This document shows, in pieces, positions 1 to 10,800 of a DNA stretch of 64,000 nt (position 1 is the first letter of the stretch; each line of letters starts with the position of its first letter). A program made the translations under genes and the position numbers. Origin of the DNA: Acanthornis magna. Lineage: Eukaryota; Chordata; Aves; Passeriformes; Acanthizidae. Below the pieces are notes generated by a model, which saw only the letters and a program-made list of their open reading frames with translations, did no database searches and was not told where the DNA came from. The DNA lies in the NCBI GenBank assembly GCA_036785705.1, contig JAWUZG010000032.1:14774001-14838000 (forward strand), given 5' to 3'.

Positions 1-71
1 TTTTAAATTTAAAAAAAAAAAATTCACAAAATACTTAAGTGCCAGACTCCAGAAAACTGAAAGCCACTTAC

Positions 72-178
72 CTCCGCAACTTTAAGAAACTCTGATACTC
101 TGGTCATTCGAGTTAGAAATCGTTTGTAGATTTCAAGAGCATCTTTACATTGTCCCTTTTTCATTTCAAAAAATTTCT
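72..178 (-). CDS. SNAP91: SNAP91 coding exon 7 (ANTH domain, residues 220-255)
   Basis: Encodes [20 protein letters not shown] and [15 protein letters not shown] (residues 221-255) after AG, which completes Glu220. The acceptor is TTATTTCTTTAG and the donor after GTTGCGGAG is GTAAGT (phase 0). Length is 107 bp. Only 71 bp of the next intron is present. The end of the ANTH domain and the whole unstructured clathrin/AP-2-binding C-terminal region, which in mammals brings the protein to about 900 residues, must lie beyond the left edge. The gene is therefore partial only because the window cuts it. Confidence 0.96.
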
Positions 179-1507
179 CTAAAGAAATAATGTGGTAAAT
201 TTCACTTAAGCTGTCTTACATCAGCAACTCTAGTTTTCAGAAAAATCACGTTTCAAGAATATGACACTATATTAACATTTACTACATTAATCTAGTGGCA
301 TTCCTCTTGCTTAGTATAATCTAAAAGTTGGGCTTGCTGAGCTGCTAAAGAATTATATAGACCATAAAATTGAACCCCATCATTGTGTGTGATGCCAACC
401 ACTTTTTAAAAGACTAAAATGTAAGCAAGTGAAGTAGCTACCCAAATTAAAGTTCAAAATAATTAAAGATACTCAAACATATCTTAATATATGTCCTCTC
501 CAAATTGTCTTCACTCCAAAAAATGTATTTTTTTCACTTAAGTAGCTCTCTAAAGTCCATTTGTGTCCATTACTAAACACAGCTGCCACATATTTACACC
601 CAATCTTAATGTTTTAAGCAGCAGTAGACAGTGAAATTTCAACTGAATGTTTATGCCCAACCCATTGTGTCATGCTGGTGATCACAGCAGGCTGCCTGAG
701 CTTCTGAACATGCTCACAGTCTCCTTTACACTTTGTAGGCTGATGGTAGGTAGGGTTCTGGAGGGGATCCAGGCTTGGCAGTCATGCTTTCAGGCAGATC
801 AGGAATGTTTTTCAGGAGTGTATTACTTCATACAAGGCTACCACATGACATTATCACTCTTTACATCTCCCTGAAAGGAGGTTATAGCCTGGTGAGGTTG
901 GTCTCTTCTCCCAGCAACAAGGAGGACAAGAGGACACAGTCATAATCTAGGCCAGGGAAGGTTTAGGTTGGACATTAGGAAGAAATTCCTCACAGAAAGG
1001 GGATTAGATATTGGAATGGGCTGCCCAGGGAGGTGGTGGAGTCACCATCCCTGGAGGTGTTTAAGGAACAACTGGATGTAGCTCTCAGTGCCATGGTCTG
1101 GGTGACAAGGTGGTCTTTGGTCACAGGTTGGACCCAGTGATGTCAGAGGTCTTTCCAAACCTAATTGATTCTGTGACATATAACAGAAGAATGTGGGCAC
1201 CTTGAAAATGCAAAAGCTTCTAACTTTGCAGGGCATATTACGCATGCTCACATAGCACTGTACTTTCCTTTAAGCACAGAGATGGTCAGTGTCTTTAAAA
1301 TATACATCTACACACTTTTAAGGACGTGTGAAGATCCAGCCTCAGATGAACACTAATGTAAGAGGGCAAAGCATAAAATTTTCTCTCATTTCAGATGAGA
1401 GGAGTAATGAAAAATGTAATGGAAGTTAAGTAAAAAACATGAAGCAGATCTGGAACTGTTTCTTCACTTGCTTATGGTATGCGAGATAAAGATGCCAGGT
1501 TACTTAC
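179..1507 (-). other. SNAP91: SNAP91 intron 6
   Basis: Intron of 1329 bp, phase 1, with GTAAGT...TTTCTTTAG ends. It contains the CR1 fragment at 866-1177; the remainder is AT-rich with nothing else recognised. Confidence 0.95.
866..1177 (+). mobile_element. CR1 LINE, 5'-truncated 3' end (sense), in SNAP91 intron 6
   Basis: Closely resembles the 3' terminal part of avian CR1. It has the CCTGAAAGGAGG block, GTTTAGGTTGGACATTAGGA, GAATGGGCTGCCCAGGGAGG, ATCCCTGGAGGTGTTTAAG and the terminal ATTGATTCTGTGA. Orientation is plus, antisense to SNAP91. It is 5'-truncated, as nearly all CR1 copies are, and carries no open reverse transcriptase. The good match suggests it is the youngest CR1 copy in the window. 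Confidence 0.93.
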
Positions 1508-1619
1508 CTAGTAAGTTAATAACCCCATCATTGTAGCAAGCAAAAAGTTTGATGAGATCTTTAAACAGAAGCATGAATGCAGCATTTATGACGCCATTTG
1601 TCAGTTCATTTGGATGAAC
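1508..1619 (-). CDS. SNAP91: SNAP91 coding exon 6 (ANTH domain, residues 183-219)
   Basis: Encodes [20 protein letters not shown] and [17 protein letters not shown] (residues 183-219) plus the first base of Glu220. The acceptor is TATTTTTAG and the donor after TTACTAG is GTAAGT. Length is 112 bp (37 codons + 1). The hydrophobic, Leu/Phe-rich helix pair is typical of the distal ANTH domain. Joining to exon 7 restores GAG-AAA (Glu-Lys) with no frame break. Confidence 0.96.
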
Positions 1620-2790
1620 CTAAAAATAAAATATCAGCTATTTACAAAACAGATGTCAAATGGAATTAAACATTTTGGCTTACATCAGGTATTCAATGCT
1701 GTTATAGACAAAATCAAACGCTGAAGTTTTCATGCTAAGACACTAAACAAAACTTTGGTTAGCAGATCAAGGATTGCTTTCTTCACCACTCCAAAACAAT
1801 CCATTACAGCAGAGGAGTATCCACATCAACAGTAAACATCTTAGTCTTGTCTCCTTCACTTATCATGAAGAAGAGGAAGGCAGAGATGCTATTAACAGCT
1901 TTAATGAAATGGACAAAAGATGTCAGTTTACAGCAGAACTTAACAAAACCTCAGTAAGTCTATGAGATAATGTATTCGGATTAATGATGTCAAGAACTTT
2001 TCAGTTCTCACATTAACTTGGGACGAAAATACGAGCTCATTTATTAGCAGATCTTTCTTTTCTTAAAAATATCTCCTCTTCTGAGAGCACTATCACAATT
2101 CCCATGCCATTTAAGGAATGGAAAACACATGTACTTCTAAGCCTTTCCTCTGTGAGCAGTAGTGGGCTCTGCCTTCCACCGCGAAGTGTATCTTGCTGCC
2201 CACCAACAACAGAGGAACCAATTCCTTCAAAGACCTCTTTGAAATGTTATACTGTGCCTCCTACAACAATTAATTCCTGTTTTTATCCTTAGATCAGATA
2301 AACAATCCCACCAACATTCATGACATGATAAATATATTGCACACACTTATTTCTATGAACGGTCTAGATTAAACTTTAGCCAATTTAGTTCACAGCTGAA
2401 AACCAGATGAAGATTTTGAGAAAGCCAAACAATGTACATGGGGTATTTTAATGGGCTTCCCCCTCCCTCCCAAAAGAAGCTGGTTGCCAAGAAACAGAAA
2501 ATAGAGTATTCAGTCTCCTTGTTTTGCCCATTTCTCCCCCCACACTGATGTAGAAGATGAAACTCCAAGTTCCCTCTACAAAACCAAAAGTGCAGCTTTT
2601 ACATTTCATAGATATGGGCAAGGGCCATCCTTGGGCACAATACCTCAGTGGGACTCTGAAAAGGGGATTTTTTGGCCCACACTAGGGGATGATGAGTAAA
2701 GCATTATCTACAAGGTAAAACATATTCATTATAATGCATCATTTATAAGTCACTGCCCAGTGTTAATGCTAGGTCAGCTTCAATACATAC
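1620..2790 (-). other. SNAP91: SNAP91 intron 5
   Basis: Intron of 1171 bp, phase 0, GTATGT...TATTTTTAG. No repeats or genes recognised. Confidence 0.95.
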
Positions 2791-2884
2791 ATCAAATTCA
2801 AGTAGTGCATCAATTTGTTCCTGTAATATTGGCATACTCTTCAGCAGCTTTTCAGGAGCCATTGTTCTCATTACACCTTCAGCT
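2791..2884 (-). CDS. SNAP91: SNAP91 coding exon 5 (ANTH domain, residues 151-182)
   Basis: Encodes [20 protein letters not shown] and [11 protein letters not shown] (residues 152-182), after the A that completes Gly151. The acceptor is CCCTCTTGCAG. The donor after GAATTTGAT is GTATGT, in phase 0. Length is 94 bp (1 + 31 codons). Compared with the mammalian protein as I remember it, the bird sequence has Glu for Asp at residue 153 and Glu for Gly at residue 173, both mild changes. The region belongs to the C-terminal helices of the ANTH fold, which in AP180/CALM contact R-SNARE (VAMP) cargo. Confidence 0.96.
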
Positions 2885-4439
2885 CTGCAAGAGGGAATAC
2901 AGATTAGAAGCCATGCTGTTTCCTCTCTCCCTACCCCCAAACTGATCTGTTGTCTAACATTTACACTTAAAGCACCTATAATTAATTTTAAACCATTTTA
3001 AAAGCACAGTCTGTTTCTTCTGCTTCTCATGTCATCATGAGAGCTGGCGTGAAAAACACTTCATCCAGCCACCCCTTCCTGACAGCAGGTGAGGAAAGGT
3101 TTTGTGTCAGAGTGATGAATCCAAGAGATTGATCTCTTTATGGAAAGATGACACTGGGTGCTTAAATGACTAACTAGAAATACAGGTGCAGGAATACTCA
3201 GAGAACTGATACGCGCATGAAGTTTGTTATGAATAACTAATGACAACTCATTGCTGACACATCCATGGATGTGTAGCATTTCTTAAGTGTCATCCATAGT
3301 CTTATAGCAGTTTACAAGCATGGACATTTTTATCTCTGATTATGACAAACCTGCACAACCATCATTATATATTGCCCTGTTCTGGCTGCACACAGTATAT
3401 ATATGCAGACTGGAAATGCATACCACTACTCTTTCTTATTTTATGCTATACTATGAGGCAGCACCTTGCTCTGAGCACCACAGGCTCAGAACAGGCACAG
3501 AAAGCCTTTCCAGCAAGACAGGAAGAGTAGGACCCCCAGCAGCCCAAACTTAACTTTATTTAACATCAAATGTTCAGGCATGAACTCTCATGGTCCCCAC
3601 TAAGGGAATGGCATGCAGCTACACAGCAAAGCTGTCACAGTGGGCCCTGTGCCTTCTGGCTCTTGAGAAGGAGAAGAGAACAGCCTGGCAGCGATGCCTG
3701 CATTAACAGGACAGAATCCCAAGCTGCAGAAAACACCAGAACTGTCAGAAGGATCCTGTATGCAACTCATGATTAGCAGGAGCATCTTTAGCATGCAGTC
3801 AATTAAGCTGCACCTTCAGTGGGTGTTATGCCACTTGCTGTGTCATCTGCACTTCAAGAGAGAATCTAGAGGCCTTAGACTCCCAGTTGGAGGAGTCAGG
3901 GACCAGAAAAATGTTCTCATAAATACTACTCTGGGCTGGGTTAATGTTTTTTGGTTTTTTTTAACATAGTCCTCGTGGGAAATAAAACCAGCCTCTACCA
4001 ACCTCATTCTGTTCAGTTTATAACTGTTTGCTCTGTTGCCTGCTAAGAACTTCAGGTGCTCACTTCAGGCTCTGTTTGCAATCAGGCATCTTTCTTAGAG
4101 AAAGTGTCTGGAGAGTAATGAAACATCATAAACATAGTTTCAGAGTATTTCCTTCTCCAAATCCTAAACACAGTCTCACAGCAGCACAATTTAATGAGTC
4201 AGATTTAAACCTAGCGCTAAAAGCTCCTAGTTCTGCAAGGGTTACTACCCAGTATTTCCTATCCTCTTTGGGCAATTTTTAACCAATTACAAGTACTTTA
4301 AAAGTCAGGTGTTTCACTGTAGCTATACAAACCATAAAACAACAAAGTCACCGAGAAACTAAAATTAAGTGTAATGCCACAAATACGATTTTCATGGGTC
4401 AGGCAACCTTATCAATTTACATATCTAAACTTTGCTTAC
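2885..4439 (-). other. SNAP91: SNAP91 intron 4
   Basis: Intron of 1555 bp, phase 2, GTAAGC...CTCTTGCAG. It holds an 18-bp perfect palindrome at 3257-3274 and is otherwise unremarkable. Confidence 0.95.
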
Positions 4440-4542
4440 CCTTTCTTCACCCTTGCAAAATCAAATGCCATTTGTCTGTAGGAAAACGCTTTTTCATTCA
4501 AGTATCTACTATAACGCCTTATAAAGGTGGACATGTCATAAC
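4440..4542 (-). CDS. SNAP91: SNAP91 coding exon 4 (ANTH domain, residues 117-150)
   Basis: Encodes [20 protein letters not shown] and [13 protein letters not shown] (residues 118-150), with split Gly codons at both ends. The stretch is rich in Tyr and basic residues and is among the most conserved parts of ANTH proteins. The acceptor ends TTTTTTGCAG. The last coding bases are AAGAAAGG before donor GTAAGC, leaving two bases of codon 151 (phase 2). Length is 103 bp (2 + 33 codons + 2). It is spliced in phase to exons 3 and 5. [15 protein letters not shown] again looks like SNAP91; PICALM has VSYRQVAFDFTKVKR (from memory). Confidence 0.97.
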
Positions 4543-6358
4543 CTGCAAAAAACAGATACACATTTTATATTTAATTTTCATGCTAGCTGCAAAGTTCTTT
4601 AGTAAACGATAATACAGAGTCAACAGACCCAAAGATTATGCGATTTCTGTTACACTATGCAACTTCACATACAGAACAGGCATCACAAGACACCTTTCAG
4701 CATCTGAAGAAAAATCAGTAGTGGTGCACCAAAACAATCTACCATTGTCCTCTGCTTCCAACAGAGTCATCCAATGTACCCATGGCATTGTTCCTGGGGA
4801 AACCTTCTAGAGGCCCCTACATAGTTATGGGCTGACACTACTTTGTGGCAAAAAAGTTACCCCTCTATTAACAGGGAAAAATATCAATTCAGCAAAAAGA
4901 TTTTACTGAACTGGTACATGAATTCCAGGTTAAAGCCCAAGCTCAACTTAAACGCCCTTGATATTTTATGTATCATAGTCACTCCAATGCCTACATGGAC
5001 CTTCAGAATTCCCCTGACTAGGTTTACCAGAACAAAGAAATTGTGATGGCATCCACAGAGATTAGTGCCTTCCTTGAACTGTTACACCAGAGATCCTCAA
5101 GGCACCTAATACTGCACAAGCTGCCTCAAACTTCTGTGACCTTCAAGCGTAGGACATCTGAGCAGTTAGTTAGTTATTACAGTCTATCCTTCCAAGTTTC
5201 TTCCTCTAAGACACAGAAATGTGTGTGGAAGGTAACTCATCTTCCTCTTTAATCTGGGTCCCTTTTTGCTGCCTTTCTAAAAATCCACACCCCTCAATTT
5301 AGTCATTGACAATTATTTTTCCTTAATATCTCTCATCATTAAGTATCCCTGCCAACTCAAGCATAAAACTACCAAATCTGATGCCTCATTATCTATGATA
5401 CCCTGTGTATTATCTATGAAATGGCAATTTAAGTTTAAAGAAAGGGGTGAAGAATAAAAATGCATGCATTTAACAGAATTAATTGCTGGCAAACACCAGT
5501 GTCTTTGAGCATATATATACACACATACATCATGTTTTGCTTAGATGAACACACTCTCAGTATTTGCTTAGCTTTGTTCCTGCCCTGTTACCACATCTAA
5601 AAGATGCTTAAGTCTTTTTGGTGTCACATGCCTACATCGAGACTTGAAGTAATGTGGCATTCCTTTGAATTTGCCCATTATTGTAGCATTCCTGCAGTCT
5701 GCATACAATCTACAAATATTCTTTGACAGCTGAAGAATTATATTTTCCCTCTTTTCTAGTAGAGCTACCATGAAAGAAGCTTTTCTTCTGTTAATTGAGG
5801 GTACAGGAAAATTCACTAATAATTCCAGAGCGAAGAGTAAAAAAGCAGACTCGGTAAGATTTAGAGGGAACAAGTCCTTAGTTTCTGCCTAGACCTTTCT
5901 AAATTCATTATTCAAATCAAATCAAAACCTACCAGTTCTTTTAATGCCAACAGCCCCACCATTAAGAGGTACAGGCCATGCCTAAAAAGCAGTGTCCCCA
6001 AGTAAGTGAATTACCATTTAAGACTCAATTAAAAAAGTCAAAAAACTAAATAGAAAGTTATCCATTTCAACTTTTAACACCCAAAAGAGTTAAGGAGATA
6101 GCTGACCCAACCCAGATTTAAACCAGCACTTAAAGGATTTGTACAGTTTCACCTTTTGGATAAAAATATTGCGGGAGATTAAAAACATGGTTCTGAAGTT
6201 GTTGAGCAGTTCACTTGTGCTCCTGTATTTCTTAAGTACTTGTAACAAGGCTTCAGTAGCACATTTTTATATTATTTACATCTTATGAATGAGGGAGCAA
6301 ATTAACAATAGTATCTTATTTAAAATCTTGTTAAGATTATAGACATAAATAGGCTTAC
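4543..6358 (-). other. SNAP91: SNAP91 intron 3
   Basis: Intron of 1816 bp, phase 1, GTAAGC...TTTTTTGCAG. Short open frames are present but none resembles a known protein. Confidence 0.95.
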
Positions 6359-6434
6359 CATGAGATCCACTTTTGTCCAGAAAATTGCTGAGATTGAACA
6401 ATGTGTTTCTAGACGCCAGGTACTGAATAAATCT
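6359..6434 (-). CDS. SNAP91: SNAP91 coding exon 3 (ANTH domain, residues 92-116)
   Basis: A short 76-bp exon encoding RFIQYLASRNTLFNLSNFLD followed by KSGSH, residues 92-116, plus the first base of Gly117. This is the helical segment following the phosphoinositide-binding surface. It begins in phase 0 after an acceptor ending TTGCAG and ends CATG before donor GTAAGC. The next exon opens GT, completing the Gly codon. KSGSHG is the SNAP91-type sequence; PICALM has KSGLQG at this place (family knowledge). The open frame extends into both introns, but the splice sites and protein conservation fix the exon ends. Confidence 0.96.
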
Positions 6435-7486
6435 CTGCAATACAAAGTCATTTTTCTTATCATAGGCTGTATCTGAAGGCTTTGTACCTCCAACCAGCAA
6501 GATTATCAGTCTACTTTCAGCATACAACATGAAACCACTGATTTTTGTGTTAGTCTGCAACACCTTCCCCAAAACTCTTTTTGTCCATTCAGATTAACTA
6601 CTTTTAGTCACACTTTCTAGTAAATATTCTACTGCATATATAAAAAATAGATTACATTTAAAATACAAAATATATTGCAAAAGGAGCAATAAAAATGTTT
6701 AATTCTCAGGGATTTGAGGGAGCACAAGATTTATCTGCTTACAAAGCACATATTCAGGCTAGTCCCAGACTTCTCAATCCAGCAGCCCTCAGTTTCAGCC
6801 AAACTGATGAGCTGTTTTAATAAGCAAAGCCCCTAATTAAATACACGGACTAACAGCCTGAAACAGTTAAAGAAACCAGATGAGAATATGGACCAAAACT
6901 TGGAATGGAAAAATAGGAGTAAAAACTACACTGTGAAAAGTCCATTGCATGAAAACACTATATACAGCCAGGGAGGAATCGTTTCACAGTCATACTAAAG
7001 TTCCTTGAATATGCTTATGCAGCCACAGCTGTTTATACAGGTCAATAAAAAGCAAGGATAAGGAGAACTTGATCCAAAAGGCTATCAAGTTGAATTTACA
7101 GCTCTAGAAAGATTTTAACACTCATGCAGAGAACGCAACTATTTGGATGGCAGTATAAACCTGCCAGAACATCAACTTTGACCTCAATCAAAAAATCCCA
7201 GGTAGTGTTTAAGTATCTGTAGCTCTGTTTTCAGATTCAGTGCATAAATTGTCAACATCCTGGCACAGGCTGCATCTTGGTCTTGCGTTACACTTTTATA
7301 AATGGAGAGACAGATAAACAATCCAACTCTGTTGTTAAAGGTAAGTTTTCTCTTCATCAGGAATCATTCCTGCCCTTTGTTCTCAGGTCCTTCCTGGTTC
7401 AGACAAGAAGCCTCTGCACTACTGACATTTTTGGCTTGGAGCGTGCTCAGCGCCAGTGTGGCCTCGAGAGACCTGTTTGCACTCAC
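6435..7486 (-). other. SNAP91: SNAP91 intron 2
   Basis: Intron of 1052 bp, phase 0, GTGAGT...TTGCAG. Nothing else recognised. Confidence 0.95.
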
Positions 7487-7629
7487 CTCATTGCCATGGA
7501 CCATTAGATGATGTGTGGTGACTAAGGCTTTGAATACGACCACCCAGCTACTATTTGTTGCCCGCTCAAAAAGCGTATCAGCCATCTGAGGGATATTCAC
7601 GTTTGTTTCATTGGTTGCTTGGATCAAGT
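7487..7629 (-). CDS. SNAP91: SNAP91 coding exon 2 (ANTH domain, residues 44-91)
   Basis: Encodes residues 44-91 of the ANTH helical solenoid, including the blocks NVNIPQMADTLFERATNSSW and VVVFKALVTTHHLMVHGNE, which are near-invariant in AP180/CALM proteins. The acceptor is a pyrimidine-rich CTCTCTCCTACAG and the exon opens ACTTGATCC, so T from the previous exon plus AC gives Tyr44. The donor after GGCAATGAG is GTGAGT. Length is 143 bp (2 bases + 47 codons), ending in phase 0. ADTLFERATN and ALVTTHHLMVHGN favour SNAP91 over PICALM (ADSLFERTTN, SLITTHHLMVYGN), from memory of the families. No stop or frameshift is present. Confidence 0.97.
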
Positions 7630-7765
7630 CTGTAGGAGAGAGAAAAGGAAGGCGTTAGGTGTCAAATTACGATAAAAAGTTTGTAGCATGGCCAGCTGCT
7701 CAGACCACCAGGCTGCAGGCCATGGTTGTGACAAACAGCAAGTTCCATGCTTACATTCCACATTT

Positions 7766-7801
7766 AAAAAAAAGAAACAAAACCAACAACAACAAAAAAC
7801 C
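7766..7801 (+). repeat. A-rich/(CAA)n low-complexity tract in SNAP91 intron 1
   Basis: Runs of A with AAC/CAA units, about 140 bp upstream (in transcript sense) of exon 2. Low-complexity; seen on the SNAP91 sense strand it is T-rich. Confidence 0.8.
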
Positions 7802-10800
7802 CAAAATGAGATTATATTAGTAAATGCTGGCAGCAACAGTGGTCCAACTCTTTCATCCAACAATAATATTCTTCCAACAATTCTGTCCCAAGTTATGACC
7901 AAATATTTCTCCATCTTTATCCCAGATGAAGTTAGGGTGCACAGTATCATATGACTTTAAGCAAACCTGCTTGCAGGTTTTTCAATTAATTGCCATAGTT
8001 CATTACTTCTGAGTTAGAGGAGTAAGTACTATTGAATTCTTCATTTACAGGTAATATTCACGCACACTGAACTCAGTCACATCAGCAAAAAGAGGTATCA
8101 CCAGGAACAGATACTCTAGTCATCCCAGAGGTTGTTTCAATCAGCAAGCTCCAGCACACCTCCTAGAGTTTCTACAGACCCAGTCAGCAGAAGAGTGCAT
8201 TCAGGCATGCATTAAGAGCTCTTCAACAGCGAGAAAGAACACAAGGAATGACATTAGTTTATACTGAAGTAACTGCACCTTACATAGAAGAAATAAGACA
8301 TTAGACTGTCTTGGAGAACAACAATAGCATACAGCTTGGTGTCCTGTACATAAGGAAGATGTAGACTTGCATAGAAGAACGAATAAAATTAAGGTAAGTA
8401 GTTAAATCATAAACAGCAGGGCAGCAAGCTTTCCACTATCCTCTACATCCCACATCTACTGATAGGATCTGTGATTAACTATTTCACCTGTTATCCACAG
8501 ACTCCAGTTAGGCAGCCAGCAATTACCTTCTACAAGCTATCACCTATTTTTGAGACACAGCTAGAAACTGTGCATGTTGCAGCTGTATGACCAAAACCTG
8601 AATGATTGCAGACACAGCCCTAGCAAGACTTGAAGAGACAACTTCATGCAACACAAAGAGCACCAAACACAGACCTAATTGTAGGCCTGAGGCTTAAAGT
8701 TTGAAGACCTAAGTAGGAAAAATTTTAAAGTTTAACTACTATACTAAGCATTATCTGAAATGAAAATACTCATCTTTTACTTTCCCTCAGAGGCATCATT
8801 GTTAATGATTTCTTCCCCACCTCCAGACTAGAAATTTTCCTCCAACTATTAAAGTCATTCAGCGATGACAGATATTCTACCTCAAAACAGACAGGATATT
8901 TTGTGACTGATCCCTGCACACCTAAACTGTGGCAGTCTACAGGAGTTCAATTCACTTGGACAGTACGGTCACCACTTTGCAGACTTCCTTTCCCTCCCCC
9001 ACAATGGGAGAGCATTAATGTTGATAAGAATGGAAAGTCAAGGTTCAACATTAAGCTACTGATTCTGCCTCTGTAGGGCAAGAAAAGTCCAGAGGACAGG
9101 TCTATCTAAACATATTGATGAGTCACATCAGCTATTGAGACCCACCTGGTGTCTACAGAAACCCACACTGCTGTATCAGAAGCATTCAAAAGTTCAGGTT
9201 TTGTTTGTTCAGCTGGTTTGGGTTTTTGGTTTTTTTTAATTCCTGGCAAGTAATCTTTATGGGTTTTTTTCCTTCTATTACACAGACTTATTTAAGATCC
9301 AAGAAATCTCAAGCTCAGAGTCACAAGCTTGGGAAAACCACAGTGCTTGCATATGAAATTTTCTATTTTATGGACATAAAAGCTGCAAGCTGTCTTCAGT
9401 TTCAGGCCAGGGGAATGATTTCCCGGAATGAGACAGGAGACAAAAATTGTGTGATCTGCCAGGTTTGAATTGAAAATGTTTGTTGTCATGGCATTTTGTT
9501 GTCTTGGTTATGGACATTGAGTTTCAGGTTTTTTGCAGAACACCTTCTGAAATTTAAGGTTTACTTCTATAACCTCAGTAATACTACCCTTGAAGGAGAC
9601 AGTCCTGCAGACAAAGTACTACAGTAGTAAAGCCGTGCTATTGAATGACAGCAGTTCAAGATCACAGAGCTGCAAGAATTCTCCTTGATCTTGTTGTACA
9701 AACAGGCCAATAATCTTTTATTCTGTACTGCTGATTAATGCATTATAGAAGACAGTGGTTTGTAAAAGCTAGAAGCAAGTCACAAGTGGCTTGCTCACTG
9801 TTTACCCCGCTCAGAGGTTTTACTGCAAGTGACAGCATTTGTCTTTTATGTAAGAAAATGCATCAAATTTGTAAGCTTTCAGTCTTGGGCTTCAGTGTGC
9901 AGATTTCTGTGAAAGAGGGACACTACAAATTGTGTATTCCATCAGTGCACTTTAGATAATGAAACCTCAGAGGAGTCCACCCACACCAGCCGTGGCAATG
10001 GAGGCAACAAGGCACTGCTATATGCTGCCACAGCACTGCTTCTGAAGTCACTCAGTCATTTCTGCCTCCTCTCCAAACTGCTGGAGGGTATGGCATCTCA
10101 GTCTGCAGCTCTGAATGTTTTAGGACACGAGTAATTATAGTGTGCAAAATAGAGGCATGATTAAAATTAAGTCTACTACTTTCAGTGCACAGAGAAGAAT
10201 TAAACCATGCATGAAGATGTCACTTGTCATCTGAGGCCAGAAAAAGGAGATTGGGGGGTGGGGGGGATAATTCTTGTAGAGCTGTTTCCCATTTAGTCAC
10301 ACCACAAAGATAAGGTATTCAAGTTTCCTGGGCTTCTATCCTTAATACCACAGAGTCCCAGCTTAGCCAGCAATCATCAGCATCTGGAGTAAAGCACCAG
10401 TATAGCTAACTTTAACAAACCAAGCAGCAGAGTCTGAGAGCTGAGCTAAATTTTAAAATAAGAATCGGAAAAATTAATTTGACTTTAATGTGGTAAGGAA
10501 GAACAGATACAAGGAAAAAGAAACAATATACAAGAAAAAAATCTAGAAACTACATTTTCAAGAGAAACAGATTCAGACATTTCCTGGCTGGGCAGTTTAC
10601 AAAAGAGACAATGAAGTTTAGTCTTCCAAGGAAGTCACAGGTACTAAAAGAGGTATTACTAAGAAGTACAGATGAAGATGAACAGATGAAAAACAACCCC
10701 ACAGAAGCCATATGAAGCAATCTTGCAAAGTTGATTCCATTTGGGGCACACACAACTAGGGTAAACAAGGATTAAAGGTACCTTCTTGAAGAAGTTGCTG

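Noticed and set aside
10253..10266. G6TG7 run considered as a G-quadruplex.
   Set aside because: Only two G-runs separated by one base; no four-run arrangement nearby.
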